From positions 22,002 through 86,001 of the forward strand of contig CAVOSE010000005.1 of NCBI GenBank assembly GCA_963698775.1: a stretch of DNA of 64,000 bases, written 5' to 3'. The notes beneath the pieces are model-generated. The model was given only the letters and a program-made list of their open reading frames with translations, was not told the origin of the DNA and did not search any database. A program made the translations under genes and the position numbers. Shown piece by piece: positions 27,119 to 37,338 of this stretch; the stretch's first letter is position 1, and every line of letters starts with the position of its first letter. Origin of the DNA: Thiohalocapsa sp963698775. GTDB lineage: Bacteria; Pseudomonadota; Gammaproteobacteria; Chromatiales; Chromatiaceae.

Positions 27119-27474
27119 TGATCGCTCTCCAAGTCTCGACTGCCCAACAGCTTGCACCGGCAGAAATGAAAGAAAAGTGCACGATCCTCGCACACCGCAC
27201 CGTTTGATTGCCGTGACCGCTCGGCCAGAACAGTAGCGGTCAGATCAGCCGTGTCAAGCACGATTCGTCTCCCGACCTCGGCCGGAGCAGTCGAATGACG
27301 TTGTCGGGTGGCGATCGGATAGGCAACGAGACTAGGCGAATATTCATTCGGCGGCCAGAATTGGGCCTGATTATCATTTTTTCGAGATACCCGAGAAGAG
27401 GAGGAATCAATGCGTTCTCCTCTTCCATTAAGGTACGCAGAGGAGTCCGCGCCCCATACGCGCCCGTTCAGCGC
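27119..27474. other. Intergenic stretch, nothing recognised
   Basis: 356 bases upstream of the phasin-like gene and before repeat copy 3. AT content is higher around 27340-27430 (for example CTGATTATCATTTTTTCGAG), where a promoter could lie, but no clear -35/-10 pair or operator was identified. Confidence 0.35.
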
Positions 27475-27713
27475 CTAGATTGCTTGGGGGCGACAAATGT
27501 TTGCAGATGAATCAAGTTTCGACGCAGCCTAGGACCGGCGGGGGGCCTCGAAATCGGGATCGGGATCGGGATCGGGGTCGCGATCGGATCGCCTGCCACT
27601 CGTTTCGATTCCGATTCCGATTCCGATTTCGATACCGATACCGATACCGATACCGATACCGATACCGATACCGAATGATCATGACTCGTCGGTCTGAGGC
27701 GCAGCCTCGCTAG
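27475..27713 (+). repeat. Hexanucleotide-array interspersed element, copy 3
   Basis: Best-preserved copy. The left block is nearly identical to copy 1 (CTAGATTGCTTGGGGGCGAC through CAGCCTAGGACCGGCGGGG). A GATCGGG array (four units), the spacer CGCCTGCCACTCGTTTCG, three CCGATT-type units and about seven CCGATA units follow. It ends GATCATGACTCGTCGGTCTG and GAGGCGCAGCCTCGCTAG. The GATCGGG units can pair with the CCGATT units using G-U wobbles. It lies 22 bases downstream of the pyrC' stop. Confidence 0.9.
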
Positions 27714-27735
27714 TAGTCGCCCGGGAAAGGGCGGC

Positions 27736-29031
27736 CTAGCCAGTGTCGCGCCGAAAGACGATCCGCCCGCCCAGCAGCGTCCATTGCACCCGCCCCATCA
27801 TCTCGACGCCCATGAACGGTGTATTGAGTCCGCGGCTGAGCAGCGTCGTCGGGCTCGGCAGCCAGCGTGCCTCGGGATCGAAGATGCAGATATCGGCCGG
27901 CGCGTTGGGCTTCAGGCGGCCCAGGGGTAACCCGAGGATGCGGGCCGGGTTACAGGTCAGGCAGGCGAGGGCGGCGGGCAGTTCCAACAGGCCCTCGCGC
28001 ACCAATCGCAGGGTAAGCGGCAACAGGGTTTCGAGCGCTGAGATGCCGGGTTCGGTCTGCGGGAACGGGTCGAGCTTGGCGTCGGGTTCATGCGGCCGAT
28101 GATCGGAGCAGATTGCCGTGATCTCGCCCGCGGCCACCGCCAGGCGCAGCGCATCGCGGTCTGCGAGCGTGCGCAGTGGCGGGATCACATGGGCATTGGC
28201 GTTGAAGCCGGTGAGGTCGTGCTCGGTCAGGAATAGCTGATGCGCGCTGACGTCGGCGGTGACCGGAATCCCGCGTCCGCGGGCCTCGGCCAGCATCTCG
28301 GTGGCGCGTGCCGTAGACAGGCCGCGAAAATGGACACGTGCCCCGGTCTGTTCCGCCAGCGCCAGGTCGCGGGCCACGGCCACGGTCTCTGCCGCGGCCG
28401 GGATGCCCGGTAGGCCCAGCCGGGTGCTGAGCAGCCCCTCGTGCACCAGACCGCCCTCGCTCAGATAGTCGTCGGCAGGGTGCAGGAAGGTGGTCAGGCC
28501 GTAGGTGGATGCATACTCCAGCGCGCGTCGCTGCACGCGGGTGTTGCGGATCGGGCGGTCGGCATTGCTCATGACGGGGCAGCCGGCCCGCTGCAACGCC
28601 GCCATCTCGCTGATCTGTTTCCCCTCCAGGTGTTGGGTCAGCGCGCCCGCGGGGAGCACGCGGGCGTGACCGCGTTCGTCCGCGATCTGCATGATCAATT
28701 GCGCCACGGCCGGCGTATCGACCGGCGGCAGCGTGTCCGGCGGACAGCAGAGGGTGGTGATGCCGGCGGCGGCGGCGGCCTGCGTCTCGCTGGCGATGGT
28801 GGCCTTTTGTTCGAAGCCCGGCTCGCCCAGGCGCGCGCACAGGTCCACCAGTCCGGGGCAGACCACGAGTCCGCTGACGTCCATGACCTGTTTGGCCTCG
28901 AAACCCGGTGGCGGCTCGCCGATGGCGACGATTCGGCCGGCGGCGACGTGCAGATCGGCGATGCCGTCGAGGCCGGTGGCCGGGTCGATGAGACGGCCCG
29001 CGCGGATGGTGAGGGTCTTGGGTTTTTTCAT
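27736..29031 (-). CDS. pyrC': PyrC', catalytically inactive dihydroorotase homologue
   Basis: 431 residues of the amidohydrolase superfamily (PGLVDLCARLGEPGFEQKAT, ITTLCCPPDTLPPVDTPA, AICSDHRPHEPDAKL). The zinc-binding HxH that should appear as VDLHVHLREPG reads VDLCARLGEPG, so both His ligands are replaced by Cys and Arg. Family knowledge: such PyrC' (PyrX) subunits support the dodecameric class A aspartate transcarbamoylase in pseudomonads and have no dihydroorotase activity. Position directly after pyrB fits. An active dihydroorotase must be encoded elsewhere. Confidence 0.9.
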   Translation of the reverse strand: MKKPKTLTIRAGRLIDPATGLDGIADLHVAAGRIVAIGEPPPGFEAKQVMDVSGLVVCPGLVDLCARLGEPGFEQKATIASETQAAAAAGITTLCCPPDTLPPVDTPAVAQLIMQIADERGHARVLPAGALTQHLEGKQISEMAALQRAGCPVMSNADRPIRNTRVQRRALEYASTYGLTTFLHPADDYLSEGGLVHEGLLSTRLGLPGIPAAAETVAVARDLALAEQTGARVHFRGLSTARATEMLAEARGRGIPVTADVSAHQLFLTEHDLTGFNANAHVIPPLRTLADRDALRLAVAAGEITAICSDHRPHEPDAKLDPFPQTEPGISALETLLPLTLRLVREGLLELPAALACLTCNPARILGLPLGRLKPNAPADICIFDPEARWLPSPTTLLSRGLNTPFMGVEMMGRVQWTLLGGRIVFRRDTG

Positions 29032-29132
29032 CCTGTGGGAAGCCGAGCTGTCGTGGTGAGTGGCCTTGGCCTGAGCAGCATGCCCATTTGGTCCCTTGCT
29101 CCGCGGCTATTGAACAAACTTTCGACGAGAAT

Positions 29133-29186
29133 TCGTTGTCGTTGTCGCGCGGATACTCGATTACCGACAACGACAACGACAACGAG
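29133..29186. repeat. Inverted GTTGTC/GACAAC hexanucleotide hairpin
   Basis: TCGTTGTCGTTGTCG (29133-29147) and its exact complement at 29165-29179, extended by one further unit to 29186, flank a 17-base spacer. It forms a 15-bp perfect stem. It lies in the 194-base gap between pyrB and pyrC', inside their shared transcript. It has the same design as the larger CCGATA elements (opposed hexamer arrays around a spacer) but a different unit and no CTAG ends. Confidence 0.8.
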
Positions 29187-29225
29187 CGGATCCTGGCGCA
29201 GGTTTTTGGTTCTGGCTCCTCGGCG

Positions 29226-30224
29226 CTAAGGAGCGACCTCCGTCGGAAGAGCGCTCGGCGACAGGTGTTGGGCGCCCAGGCACATGGACATCACCGCCAT
29301 GCGCACGGCCAGACCGTTGCTGACCTGTTCCAGAATCACCGAGCGCTTGCCGTCGGCCACCTGGGAGTCCATCTCGACGCCGCGATTGATCGGGCCGGGG
29401 TGCATGACGATGGCGTCCGGCTTGGCCCCCTGTAGCCGTTTTTCGGTGAGCCCGAACAGATAGAAATACTCGTGCTCGCTAGGCAGGAAGCCGCCGCCCA
29501 TGCGCTCGCGCTGGAGCCGTAGCAGGATGATCACGTCGGCGTCTCGCAGCCCCGCGCGCAGGTCGTGGAAGACGCGCACTCCCAGTGCCTCTTCGGCGCG
29601 TGTCGGAACCAGGGTGCTGGGGGCGATGATCCGGATTTCGCCCGCCCCGAGGGTGTTCAACGCGGAGATCTGGGAGCGCGCCACGCGCGAGTGCAGCACG
29701 TCGCCGACGATGGCGACGGTCAGTCCGTCGAAACTACCCTTATGCCGACGGATGGTGAACATGTCGAGCATGCCCTGGGTAGGATGCGCATGCCGGCCGT
29801 CGCCGGCGTTGATGACGCTGACATGGGGTGCGGTATGGGTGGCGATGAAATGCGCGGCGCCGCTGTCGGCGTGACGCACGACGAACATGTCCACGTGCAT
29901 CGCCTCGAGATTGCGCAAGGTGTCCAGCAGCGTTTCGCCCTTGGCGGTGGCCGAGGTGCTGATGTTGAGATTGAGTACGTCCGCCGACAGTCGCTTGGCG
30001 GCCAACTCAAAGGTGGTGCGGGTGCGCGTGCTGTTCTCGAAGAACAGGTTGGCGACGATCTTGCCGCGGCACAGCGGCACCTTCTTGACGGCCTGTTGGG
30101 CGACGCTGAGGAACCCCTCTGCGCGGTCCAGGATCTCGGTCAGCAGGGCCTGATCGAGGCCGTCGATAGTCAGGAAATGCTTGAGGTTGCCCTGGGCGTC
30201 GAGTTGGAGGTTGCCGTTGTGCAT
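29226..30224 (-). CDS. pyrB: Aspartate carbamoyltransferase, class A catalytic subunit
   Basis: Start ATG 30224 (MHNGNLQLDAQGNLKHFL), one base after the pyrR stop. 332 residues. The carbamoyl-phosphate site is FFENSTRTRTTFELA, further contacts are GDGRHAHPTQGMLDMFTI and HPGPINRGVE. The N-terminal extension before FLTIDGL is typical of class A enzymes, which assemble with PyrC or PyrC'. Catalyses carbamoyl phosphate plus aspartate to carbamoyl aspartate, the first committed pyrimidine step. Confidence 0.95.
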   Translation of the reverse strand: MHNGNLQLDAQGNLKHFLTIDGLDQALLTEILDRAEGFLSVAQQAVKKVPLCRGKIVANLFFENSTRTRTTFELAAKRLSADVLNLNISTSATAKGETLLDTLRNLEAMHVDMFVVRHADSGAAHFIATHTAPHVSVINAGDGRHAHPTQGMLDMFTIRRHKGSFDGLTVAIVGDVLHSRVARSQISALNTLGAGEIRIIAPSTLVPTRAEEALGVRVFHDLRAGLRDADVIILLRLQRERMGGGFLPSEHEYFYLFGLTEKRLQGAKPDAIVMHPGPINRGVEMDSQVADGKRSVILEQVSNGLAVRMAVMSMCLGAQHLSPSALPTEVAP

Positions 30225-30225
30225 G

Positions 30226-30789
30226 TCAGCCCTCGTTGCCACCCTGACCGCCGCGGCGCCGCTCCTTAGGCGTCAAGCCACGCTCCAGCACGAGCGGGTC
30301 GGGGCCGGTGAGCCGGATCTGTTCGTCGGGGCCGAGCCGAGCCTGCATGCCCACGACGGCGGGCTCGATGGGCAACTCGCGGCCGTCGCGCTCCACCAGG
30401 ATGGCCAGCGTCACCGACGCCGGGCGGCCGTAGTCGAACAGGACGTTCAGCGCCGCTCGGATGGTACGACCGGATTGCAGCACGTCGTCCACCAGGCAGA
30501 TCGGGCGGTCGTCCACCGGCAGGGGCAGGTGGGACGGGCGCACCTGCGGGTGCAGGCCGACACGGGTGAAGTCGTCGCGGTAAAACGAGATGTCGAGATG
30601 GCCGAGGGGGTCCGGCAGGGCCAGCAGCGCATGCAGTCGCTCGGCCACCCAGACACCACCGGTGTGGATGCCGACCATCAGCGGGCGTTCGATCTTGCGC
30701 TCGGCGAAGAGGCGTTGCAGCCGTTCGGCCATGCCGTTGATGGCGGCATCGACGGCCGCCGCGTCCTTAAAGATGCCGCTGTTGCTCAT
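30226..30789 (-). CDS. pyrR: PyrR bifunctional regulator/uracil phosphoribosyltransferase
   Basis: 187 residues. The PRPP loop is PICLVDDVLQSGRTIRAALN. The N-terminal IERPLMVGIHTGGVWVAERL and central SFYRDDFTRVGLHPQV fit PyrR. In Gram-negative bacteria the regulatory function is uncertain and the protein may mainly salvage uracil. Start 15 bases after ruvX stops. The Gln/Lys/Arg/Gly-rich tail (TPKERRRGGQGGNEG) is a lineage extension. Confidence 0.9.
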   Translation of the reverse strand: MSNSGIFKDAAAVDAAINGMAERLQRLFAERKIERPLMVGIHTGGVWVAERLHALLALPDPLGHLDISFYRDDFTRVGLHPQVRPSHLPLPVDDRPICLVDDVLQSGRTIRAALNVLFDYGRPASVTLAILVERDGRELPIEPAVVGMQARLGPDEQIRLTGPDPLVLERGLTPKERRRGGQGGNEG

Positions 30790-30803
30790 GCGGGGCTGCT
30801 CAT

Positions 30804-31241
30804 TCAGTGCTGCTCATTGAGCCAGGTTTCCAGAATCAGCTTGGCGGCATAGGCGTCCAAGAGGCCGCCGTTGCCGGTGCGCCGGTGGGGGCTGACGGCG
30901 AAGCCTGCGCGTTCCGCGGCGGCCAGGTCGCGTTCCGCTTCGATGGTGGTCAGGCGCTCGTCTACCAGATGGACCGTCAGTCCGAAACGGCCTTCGAGTT
31001 GGCGTGCAAAGCGGCGCACGCGCTCGCTCCAGTCCTCCTCGGTGTCGTCCATGCGATAGGGCAGACCGAGCACCGCGGCATCGGGCTGCCAATCGCGGAT
31101 GATGGCCTCGAGGCGTGTCCAGTCCGGCTTCTGGCCGCGATTGACGACCGTCGCGAGCGGTGTGGCGGTGGCGGAGACGGTCTGGCCGACCGCCACGCCG
31201 ATCTTGCGGGTGCCGTAGTCGAAGCCGAGCAGGGTCGCCAA
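30804..31241 (-). CDS. ruvX: Putative pre-16S rRNA nuclease/Holliday-junction resolvase RuvX (YqgF)
   Basis: 145 residues with RNase H fold motifs LLGFDYGTRKIGVAVGQ (first catalytic Asp), LGLPYRMDD, VHLVDERLTT (catalytic Glu) and LLDAYAAKLILE (last Asp). TTG start. It follows algH by 49 bases, the conserved gammaproteobacterial pair. Processes the 5' end of 16S rRNA in E. coli. Confidence 0.92.
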   Translation of the reverse strand: MATLLGFDYGTRKIGVAVGQTVSATATPLATVVNRGQKPDWTRLEAIIRDWQPDAAVLGLPYRMDDTEEDWSERVRRFARQLEGRFGLTVHLVDERLTTIEAERDLAAAERAGFAVSPHRRTGNGGLLDAYAAKLILETWLNEQH

Positions 31242-31290
31242 GGCGGTGGGTCCGTTCGTTGCGTAGGTGTCGGTTGCGGGCCGGGCACGC

Positions 31291-31860
31291 TCAGGCGTGG
31301 CCGGCTTCGCCGCTCAGCAGATTCATGTCGACGCCGAGCAACTGTGCCGCCGCCAGCCAGCGCTGAGCCGGTGACATCGCGAACATGATATTGCTGTCGG
31401 CCGGACCGTTCAGCCAGGCGTTGGCGCTGAGTTCGGCCTCCAACTGGCCGCCGCTCCAGCCCGCGTAGCCGAGCGCGACCAGGCGCTGCTCAGGGCCGCG
31501 GCCCTCGGCGATGGATTCGAGTACGTCGCGGGAGGTGGTCACCCGAATATCCGGCGTGACGCTCAGCGTGGCATCGAACTCGCTCGGTCCGGTATGGATG
31601 ACGAAGCCGCGATCGGTTTGCACCGGCCCCCCCAAATAGACCTGGGCATCGGCGACACCGGGTGCCAGGGGTTCGATGTCGAGTTGGTCCAGCACTTCAC
31701 CGAGGCGGATCTCCATGGGCCGGTTGATGACAATGCCCATGGCGCCCTGATCCGTGTGTTCGCAGATATAGGTCACCGTTCGCGAAAAATTCGGGTCTTT
31801 CAGACCCGGCATCGCGATCAGGAAATGGTTGGTCAGCGAGGTGGAGAAACTCATGGCCAT
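31291..31860 (-). CDS. algH: AlgH/YqgE family protein (UPF0301, DUF179)
   Basis: Start ATG 31860 (MAMSFSTSLTNHFLIAMPGL); the longer frame to 32217 is the shadow of tonB. 189 residues with GMKDP-like GLKDPNFSRTVTYICEH, GAMGIVINRPMEIRLGEVL, YLGGPVQTDRGFVIH and ALGYAGWSGGQLEAELSANA. Conserved protein of unknown biochemical function, usually next to ruvX as here. Confidence 0.93.
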   Translation of the reverse strand: MAMSFSTSLTNHFLIAMPGLKDPNFSRTVTYICEHTDQGAMGIVINRPMEIRLGEVLDQLDIEPLAPGVADAQVYLGGPVQTDRGFVIHTGPSEFDATLSVTPDIRVTTSRDVLESIAEGRGPEQRLVALGYAGWSGGQLEAELSANAWLNGPADSNIMFAMSPAQRWLAAAQLLGVDMNLLSGEAGHA

Positions 31861-31919
31861 AGTATCCAGACCGTCCCGCCTTGAGGCAAGCGCCGCAGTG
31901 CCGAACGGTCGCCGAACGG

Positions 31920-32966
<1,047 letters not shown>

Positions 32967-32975
32967 CGCACGGCG

Positions 32976-34229
32976 TCAACGCGCGACGGATTCCTCTGCT
33001 GGGGCATGGGTCGTTGTTGGAGTGGTCTCCAGTGTCGCGCTTGGGTCCGATGCCGGCTGGGCCGCTGGCGTCGGACTGGGGGTCACGGCTTGGCTCGGGT
33101 CCTTGATCGGGCTCAGGGCGACATCGGAATCGTTGTCGAGCAGTTCGACGCGCTCGGCCATGGCCGGGGTCATGTGGATGGTGCCGGCATCGTCGATCAG
33201 CAGCACATAGTCAACCCCCATACGTCCGGCGATCTCCTGCCATCGATCGAGCCCCGCGACCATCAGGGCGCTGGCGGCGGCACCGGCAAAGGCAGCGGAG
33301 CCGGCGTGAAAGACGGTGACGGCGTGCACGCCCTCGGCCGGAGAGCCGGTACGCGGGTCGATCACGCTGTGGTAGGTCTTGCCCTCGTAGAGGAAGTTGT
33401 GGCGGTAGTCGCTGCGCGTGACGACACTGGCATCGCCGCTGACGTTGATGGTGCCCAGCACCCGGGTGCCGCTGGCACGACGGATGGGCACCCGCCAGGC
33501 CCGTCCGGCCCGGTCACCGATCGCCCGCACGTCGCCGCCGGCATTGATCATGGCGCTGCGCACGCCCTGGGAGCGCAGGTTGTCGATGGCTAAGTCCATG
33601 GCGTAGCCGCTGGCGAGGGCCGCGAAATCCAGCTTCACCGCCGGGTTGTCGCTCTGCAGCATGATGCCGTCCAGGTACAGGTCCGCCATGGTTGGTGCGG
33701 CCTTGACCAGGCGCGCGATATCCCTGGATGCCGGTGGTGGGCGGCATTCCGGCTCGTCGGTGTGGAAACCCCATAGCCGCATGAGATGGCCGATGGCCGG
33801 GTTGAACAGGTTGTCACTTTGCTGCGCGAAGACCTGGCTTTGGCGCAGCAGTGGCAATAGGGAAGGTGGCGCGGCGAAGGGTTCGCCGGTCGCCAGTAGT
33901 TCGTTGACGCGCACCATGGGCCCAGGCTTCCACGGGTGCACCGCACGGTCGATGAACAGGAAATCTTGTTCGACCTCCGCCGCGGCGGCCACCGCGTCCT
34001 GCTTCAGCATGCCCACGATGCTCAGATCGACGGCGGACTGGAAGGCGATGAACTGAGTTGTGTAGACCGGCGTTTCAGTGCCGCCGCAACCCGCAACGAG
34101 TGCCGCCAGCAACAGGCTAGCCAGCAGCAGGGGTCGACGTCGATCGGCGGCATGGGCCGCGTTCGGTTGTGTGATATGGGCTTGCGTTCGGCGCCACCGG
34201 GCCGGATGCCGACCAGGATCAGCGTGCAT
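32976..34229 (-). CDS. apbE: ApbE, FAD:protein FMN transferase lipoprotein
   Basis: 417 residues. A lipoprotein signal (LLLASLLLAALVAGCGG) is preceded by about 30 residues, so a later start is possible. ApbE motifs are FNPAIGHLMRLWGFH, LDFAALASGYAMDLAID, INAGGDVRAIGDR (flavin and Mg contacts) and HSVIDPRTGSPAEGV. It attaches FMN covalently to Thr of periplasmic or membrane redox subunits (Rnf, Nqr). A low-complexity Pro/Thr/Ala tail of about 60 residues is unusual. Overlaps gshB by 11 bases. Confidence 0.9.
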   Translation of the reverse strand: MHADPGRHPARWRRTQAHITQPNAAHAADRRRPLLLASLLLAALVAGCGGTETPVYTTQFIAFQSAVDLSIVGMLKQDAVAAAAEVEQDFLFIDRAVHPWKPGPMVRVNELLATGEPFAAPPSLLPLLRQSQVFAQQSDNLFNPAIGHLMRLWGFHTDEPECRPPPASRDIARLVKAAPTMADLYLDGIMLQSDNPAVKLDFAALASGYAMDLAIDNLRSQGVRSAMINAGGDVRAIGDRAGRAWRVPIRRASGTRVLGTINVSGDASVVTRSDYRHNFLYEGKTYHSVIDPRTGSPAEGVHAVTVFHAGSAAFAGAAASALMVAGLDRWQEIAGRMGVDYVLLIDDAGTIHMTPAMAERVELLDNDSDVALSPIKDPSQAVTPSPTPAAQPASDPSATLETTPTTTHAPAEESVAR

Positions 34230-35172
34230 CGAGGCGATCGCCGATGGTCTGCATCAGGTCGCCCGCGATGTCGGTGCCGCGGTCACGATCGATCTCCCGG
34301 ATACAGGTGGGGCTGGTGATGTTGATCTCGGTAAGCCAGTCGCCGATCACGTCCAGCCCGGCGAACAGTACGCCGCGTTTGCGCAACGTCGGGCCAACCT
34401 GATTGGCGATCCAACGATCGCGTTCCGACAACGGCCGGGTCTCGGCGCGGGCACCAGCAGCTAGGTTGCCGCGCGGGTCGTCGCCGGCGGGAATGCGTGC
34501 CAGCACGTAGGGGACCGGCTCGCCGTTCACGAGCAGTACGCGCTTGTCGCCCTGTTCGATCTCCGGGATGTAGCGCTGGGCCATGCAAAAACGCCGACCG
34601 TGGTCGGTGAGGGTTTCGATAATGACGCCGGTGTTCTGGTCGCCTTGGCGCACGCGAAAGATGGAGCGCCCGCCCATGCCGTCCAGCGGCTTGAGGATAA
34701 CGTCGGCGTGGTCGGCGAGGAATTGCCTGAGCTGGTCAGCGCGCCGGGTGACGGTAAGCGGCGGACAGCATTGCGGGAAGTGGGCCGCGTAGACCTTCTC
34801 GTTGGCATCGCGCAGCATCTGCGGATCGTTCACCACCAGGCAGCCGGCGTCTTGAGCCAACTCCAGCAGGTAGGTGGTGTATACGTACTCCATGTCGAAG
34901 GGGGGGTCCTTGCGCATCAGCACCGCGTCCAGGCTCCTAAGCGGGCGGATCTGCGGTTCCCCTAGGCTGTACCAGTCGCCCACGTCGTCGCGCACCTCAA
35001 CAGCACGCACGTTGGCCCGAATCTCACCGTCCATCAGGAACAGATCGCCGGGTTCCAGGTACGCAAGCGACCATCCCATGCGCTGCGCGGACAGCATCAT
35101 GGCAAAGGTGCTGTCCTTTTTTGTGTTGATGGACCCGATGGGATCCATGACGAAACCGACTTCACGCTTCAT
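34219..35172 (-). CDS. gshB: Glutathione synthetase
   Basis: Start ATG 35172 (MKREVGFVMDPIGSINTKKD), the conserved family N-terminus. 317 residues with ATP-grasp motifs VILKPLDGMGGRSIFRV and DVIGDWLTEINITSPTCIRE. Ligates glycine to gamma-glutamylcysteine. First gene of the operon running to pyrC'. Glutathione and glutathione amide are important thiols in purple sulfur bacteria. The 200 bases upstream hold no recognised regulatory site. Confidence 0.95.
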   Translation of the reverse strand: MKREVGFVMDPIGSINTKKDSTFAMMLSAQRMGWSLAYLEPGDLFLMDGEIRANVRAVEVRDDVGDWYSLGEPQIRPLRSLDAVLMRKDPPFDMEYVYTTYLLELAQDAGCLVVNDPQMLRDANEKVYAAHFPQCCPPLTVTRRADQLRQFLADHADVILKPLDGMGGRSIFRVRQGDQNTGVIIETLTDHGRRFCMAQRYIPEIEQGDKRVLLVNGEPVPYVLARIPAGDDPRGNLAAGARAETRPLSERDRWIANQVGPTLRKRGVLFAGLDVIGDWLTEINITSPTCIREIDRDRGTDIAGDLMQTIGDRLDAR

Positions 35173-35373
35173 CCCGGCAGTGTAACCCAGCCGTTGAAGG
35201 CTGTCAGCGAGATGGCGGATGACCATGTCAACAAAACCGGCTCGCGCCGAGGCTCGCGAACATAGACGCTCGAAAAGCGAGCGTTGAAGCAGCGACCTGC
35301 GCGGCAGTTTCAGCGACAAACGCTTGCTGAGCCGTCCCGACCTCAGTCCAGCGTTCGATCGCCTTTGCCTGCT

Positions 35374-37097
35374 CTAATGAATCTGTCTGGGCGCCGCTGT
35401 TCGGGCGATCCGCGAGGCGTCGTCTTGCCACAACGCCACCCATGCAGCTACCTCGTCGCCGGGCATTGGGGCAGCCAGCTTGAAGCCCTGGCCGTACTCG
35501 CAACCCATCGACGACAGCGTATGCAGTTGCTGGTCGGTCTCAATACCCTCTGCAACCACCATGCAACCCAGCTCGTTCCCCAGGGCAACGATACCGCGCG
35601 CGAGGTTCTGCGCCTTGACCAGATTGGCGATGCCGTCGATCACCGAGGCGTCGATCTTGATCATCGCCGGCTCGAACACCTTGTAGCGACCGCCACCATC
35701 GCGTTTGGCGACATACAGCGCGGTATCCGCATCCCGCACTACCTGATCGACATCCAAATGCGCCGGGCTGATGGCGACGACCCCAACGCTGGCACGCACC
35801 GGCACGAGCTGTCCGTCTACCAGCAGCGGCTCCTTGAAGCGCTCCACCAAGGCCGATGCGGAGCCGATGGTGACGGACCAATGCGCATCGTGCTCCATCA
35901 GCATCAGGAATTCGTCGCCGCCAAAACGGCCGATGGCACGGCTGTTCAGGTCCAAGCCGACCAGGGTGCGAGCAACCTCTGCCAAGACGCGATCGCCCAT
36001 CGCGTGCCCGAGACTGTCGTTGATCAGCTTGAAACCGTCTAGGTCCAAGAACAGCAGGCCGAAACGACGCCTCGGTTCGGCGCGGACCAGATTTAGCGCG
36101 GTCTGAATCTCCTCGCGCAGGTAGGCCCGATTGAAGGTGCCGGTGAGCGGATCGTGGACGGCGTCGTGCCGCAGTTGTTTGAGCATGGCGCTGCGTTCAT
36201 TGCTGAAGCGCACGGTCAAGGCGATGAGCCAGCAGGTGGACTCGATCAGGTTACCGACCGGAAAGGCGAAGCCGAGCAGGCCGTTCATGCCGCCGCCCTG
36301 CGCGGCGACACCGACCGAGCGGATTCCCGCACCGAGCATCATGGCCGCGATGCCCAACGCAAACCAACGCGTGGCCGATTCGCCGTCGCGCAAGCGTTGG
36401 ATAAGCAGGGCCAGCACCAGCACGACCAAGAGAATCGTCAGGATGCCGCCGATTCGGTAGGCGACCGGTAGCCATAGCGCAACCAGGGGTCCGGCCGCCG
36501 CCAACGTCAGGACCAGCAGCAACAAGCGCCGCGACCATCCGGTGGGCTGCACGAAGGCGGTGACGATGGTGCCGATACCGGTCACGAGCAACGCGATGCC
36601 CAATGCCTGCATCAGGTTGGCATGCTCTGGACCTGGCCAGAAGGGCACCCAAGCGGGGCCAAGCCCAAAGCTCTGGAGCTGATAGACCTGGAAGGTCGCA
36701 ACGTAAAAGACATAGGCCCAGGCCAGCCGGTTGCCCTGCCACAGGGCAAGACCAAGCCCCACCAGCAAGAGCATCGACAGCAGTCCGGTGTAGACGCCGA
36801 GCAGCACCCAGAGCAATCCGCCGGTGCCTGCAGGGCGCGTTGTCGATAGGTCTCGAGCCACTGCTCGGGCGAGTTGGCGCCCTTGCTGTCAGCGATGTCG
36901 GGGCTAGCCAGGTTGCGCCGCGTTGGGACCGGCTGTTCTGGGGTGGCGTCCGCGGTGTTGGCGTCAGCGGGCGACTGTTGCACCTCGGACGCATCGGATA
37001 TCCGGGGGGTCGCCGCGCAAATACTGACGACGAAACACAACAGGCAGCCCACAGTACGCAAGACGCGGTGGTGGAACCTAGAGCGGGATTGATACAT
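35374..37097 (-). pseudogene. Membrane 7TM-GGDEF-EAL protein with N-terminal frameshift and in-frame EAL deletion
   Basis: The frame from ATG 37097 gives a signal peptide (RTVGCLLCFVVSICAA) and a periplasmic stretch ending ETYRQRALQAP near 36830. The sense continues in another frame (GTGGLLWVLLGVYTGLLSML), giving about seven membrane segments. A complete GGDEF domain follows (HDPLTGTFNRAYL, LDLDGFKLINDSLGH, GRFGGDEFLMLME), then KVFEPAM. Immediately after comes the last third of EAL (IKIDASVIDGIANLV, VVAEGIETDQQLHTL, YGQGFKLAAPM). About 165 residues, including the EAL and DDFGTG motifs, are gone without frame loss. The GGDEF half looks catalytically intact but the membrane anchor is out of frame with its signal peptide. 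Confidence 0.8.
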
Positions 37098-37338
37098 CGC
37101 GATCGGCGTGCGTCATTCTTGTTGCTTATCCGTTCGCGCGTCGGCCGAGCCAAAACTAAGCTGGGCTGTCGCTGAGGGTGAAACAGCCGCCTCGTTCCGC
37201 GGGTTGGCAACGCACTGCGATTGTTGGCACGGTGCCCGAATCCACCTGAGGACAGCGCAAAGCGATTCACGCGTGGATTTTGTGGGGGAAGTGTATACCC
37301 GGGAGCCACTGGAGCGCCCTGGCGGATGCACCAAGAAT

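Noticed and set aside
35173..35319. Longer start for glutathione synthetase
   Set aside because: The family begins at KREVGFVMDPI. The additional 49 residues have no counterpart.
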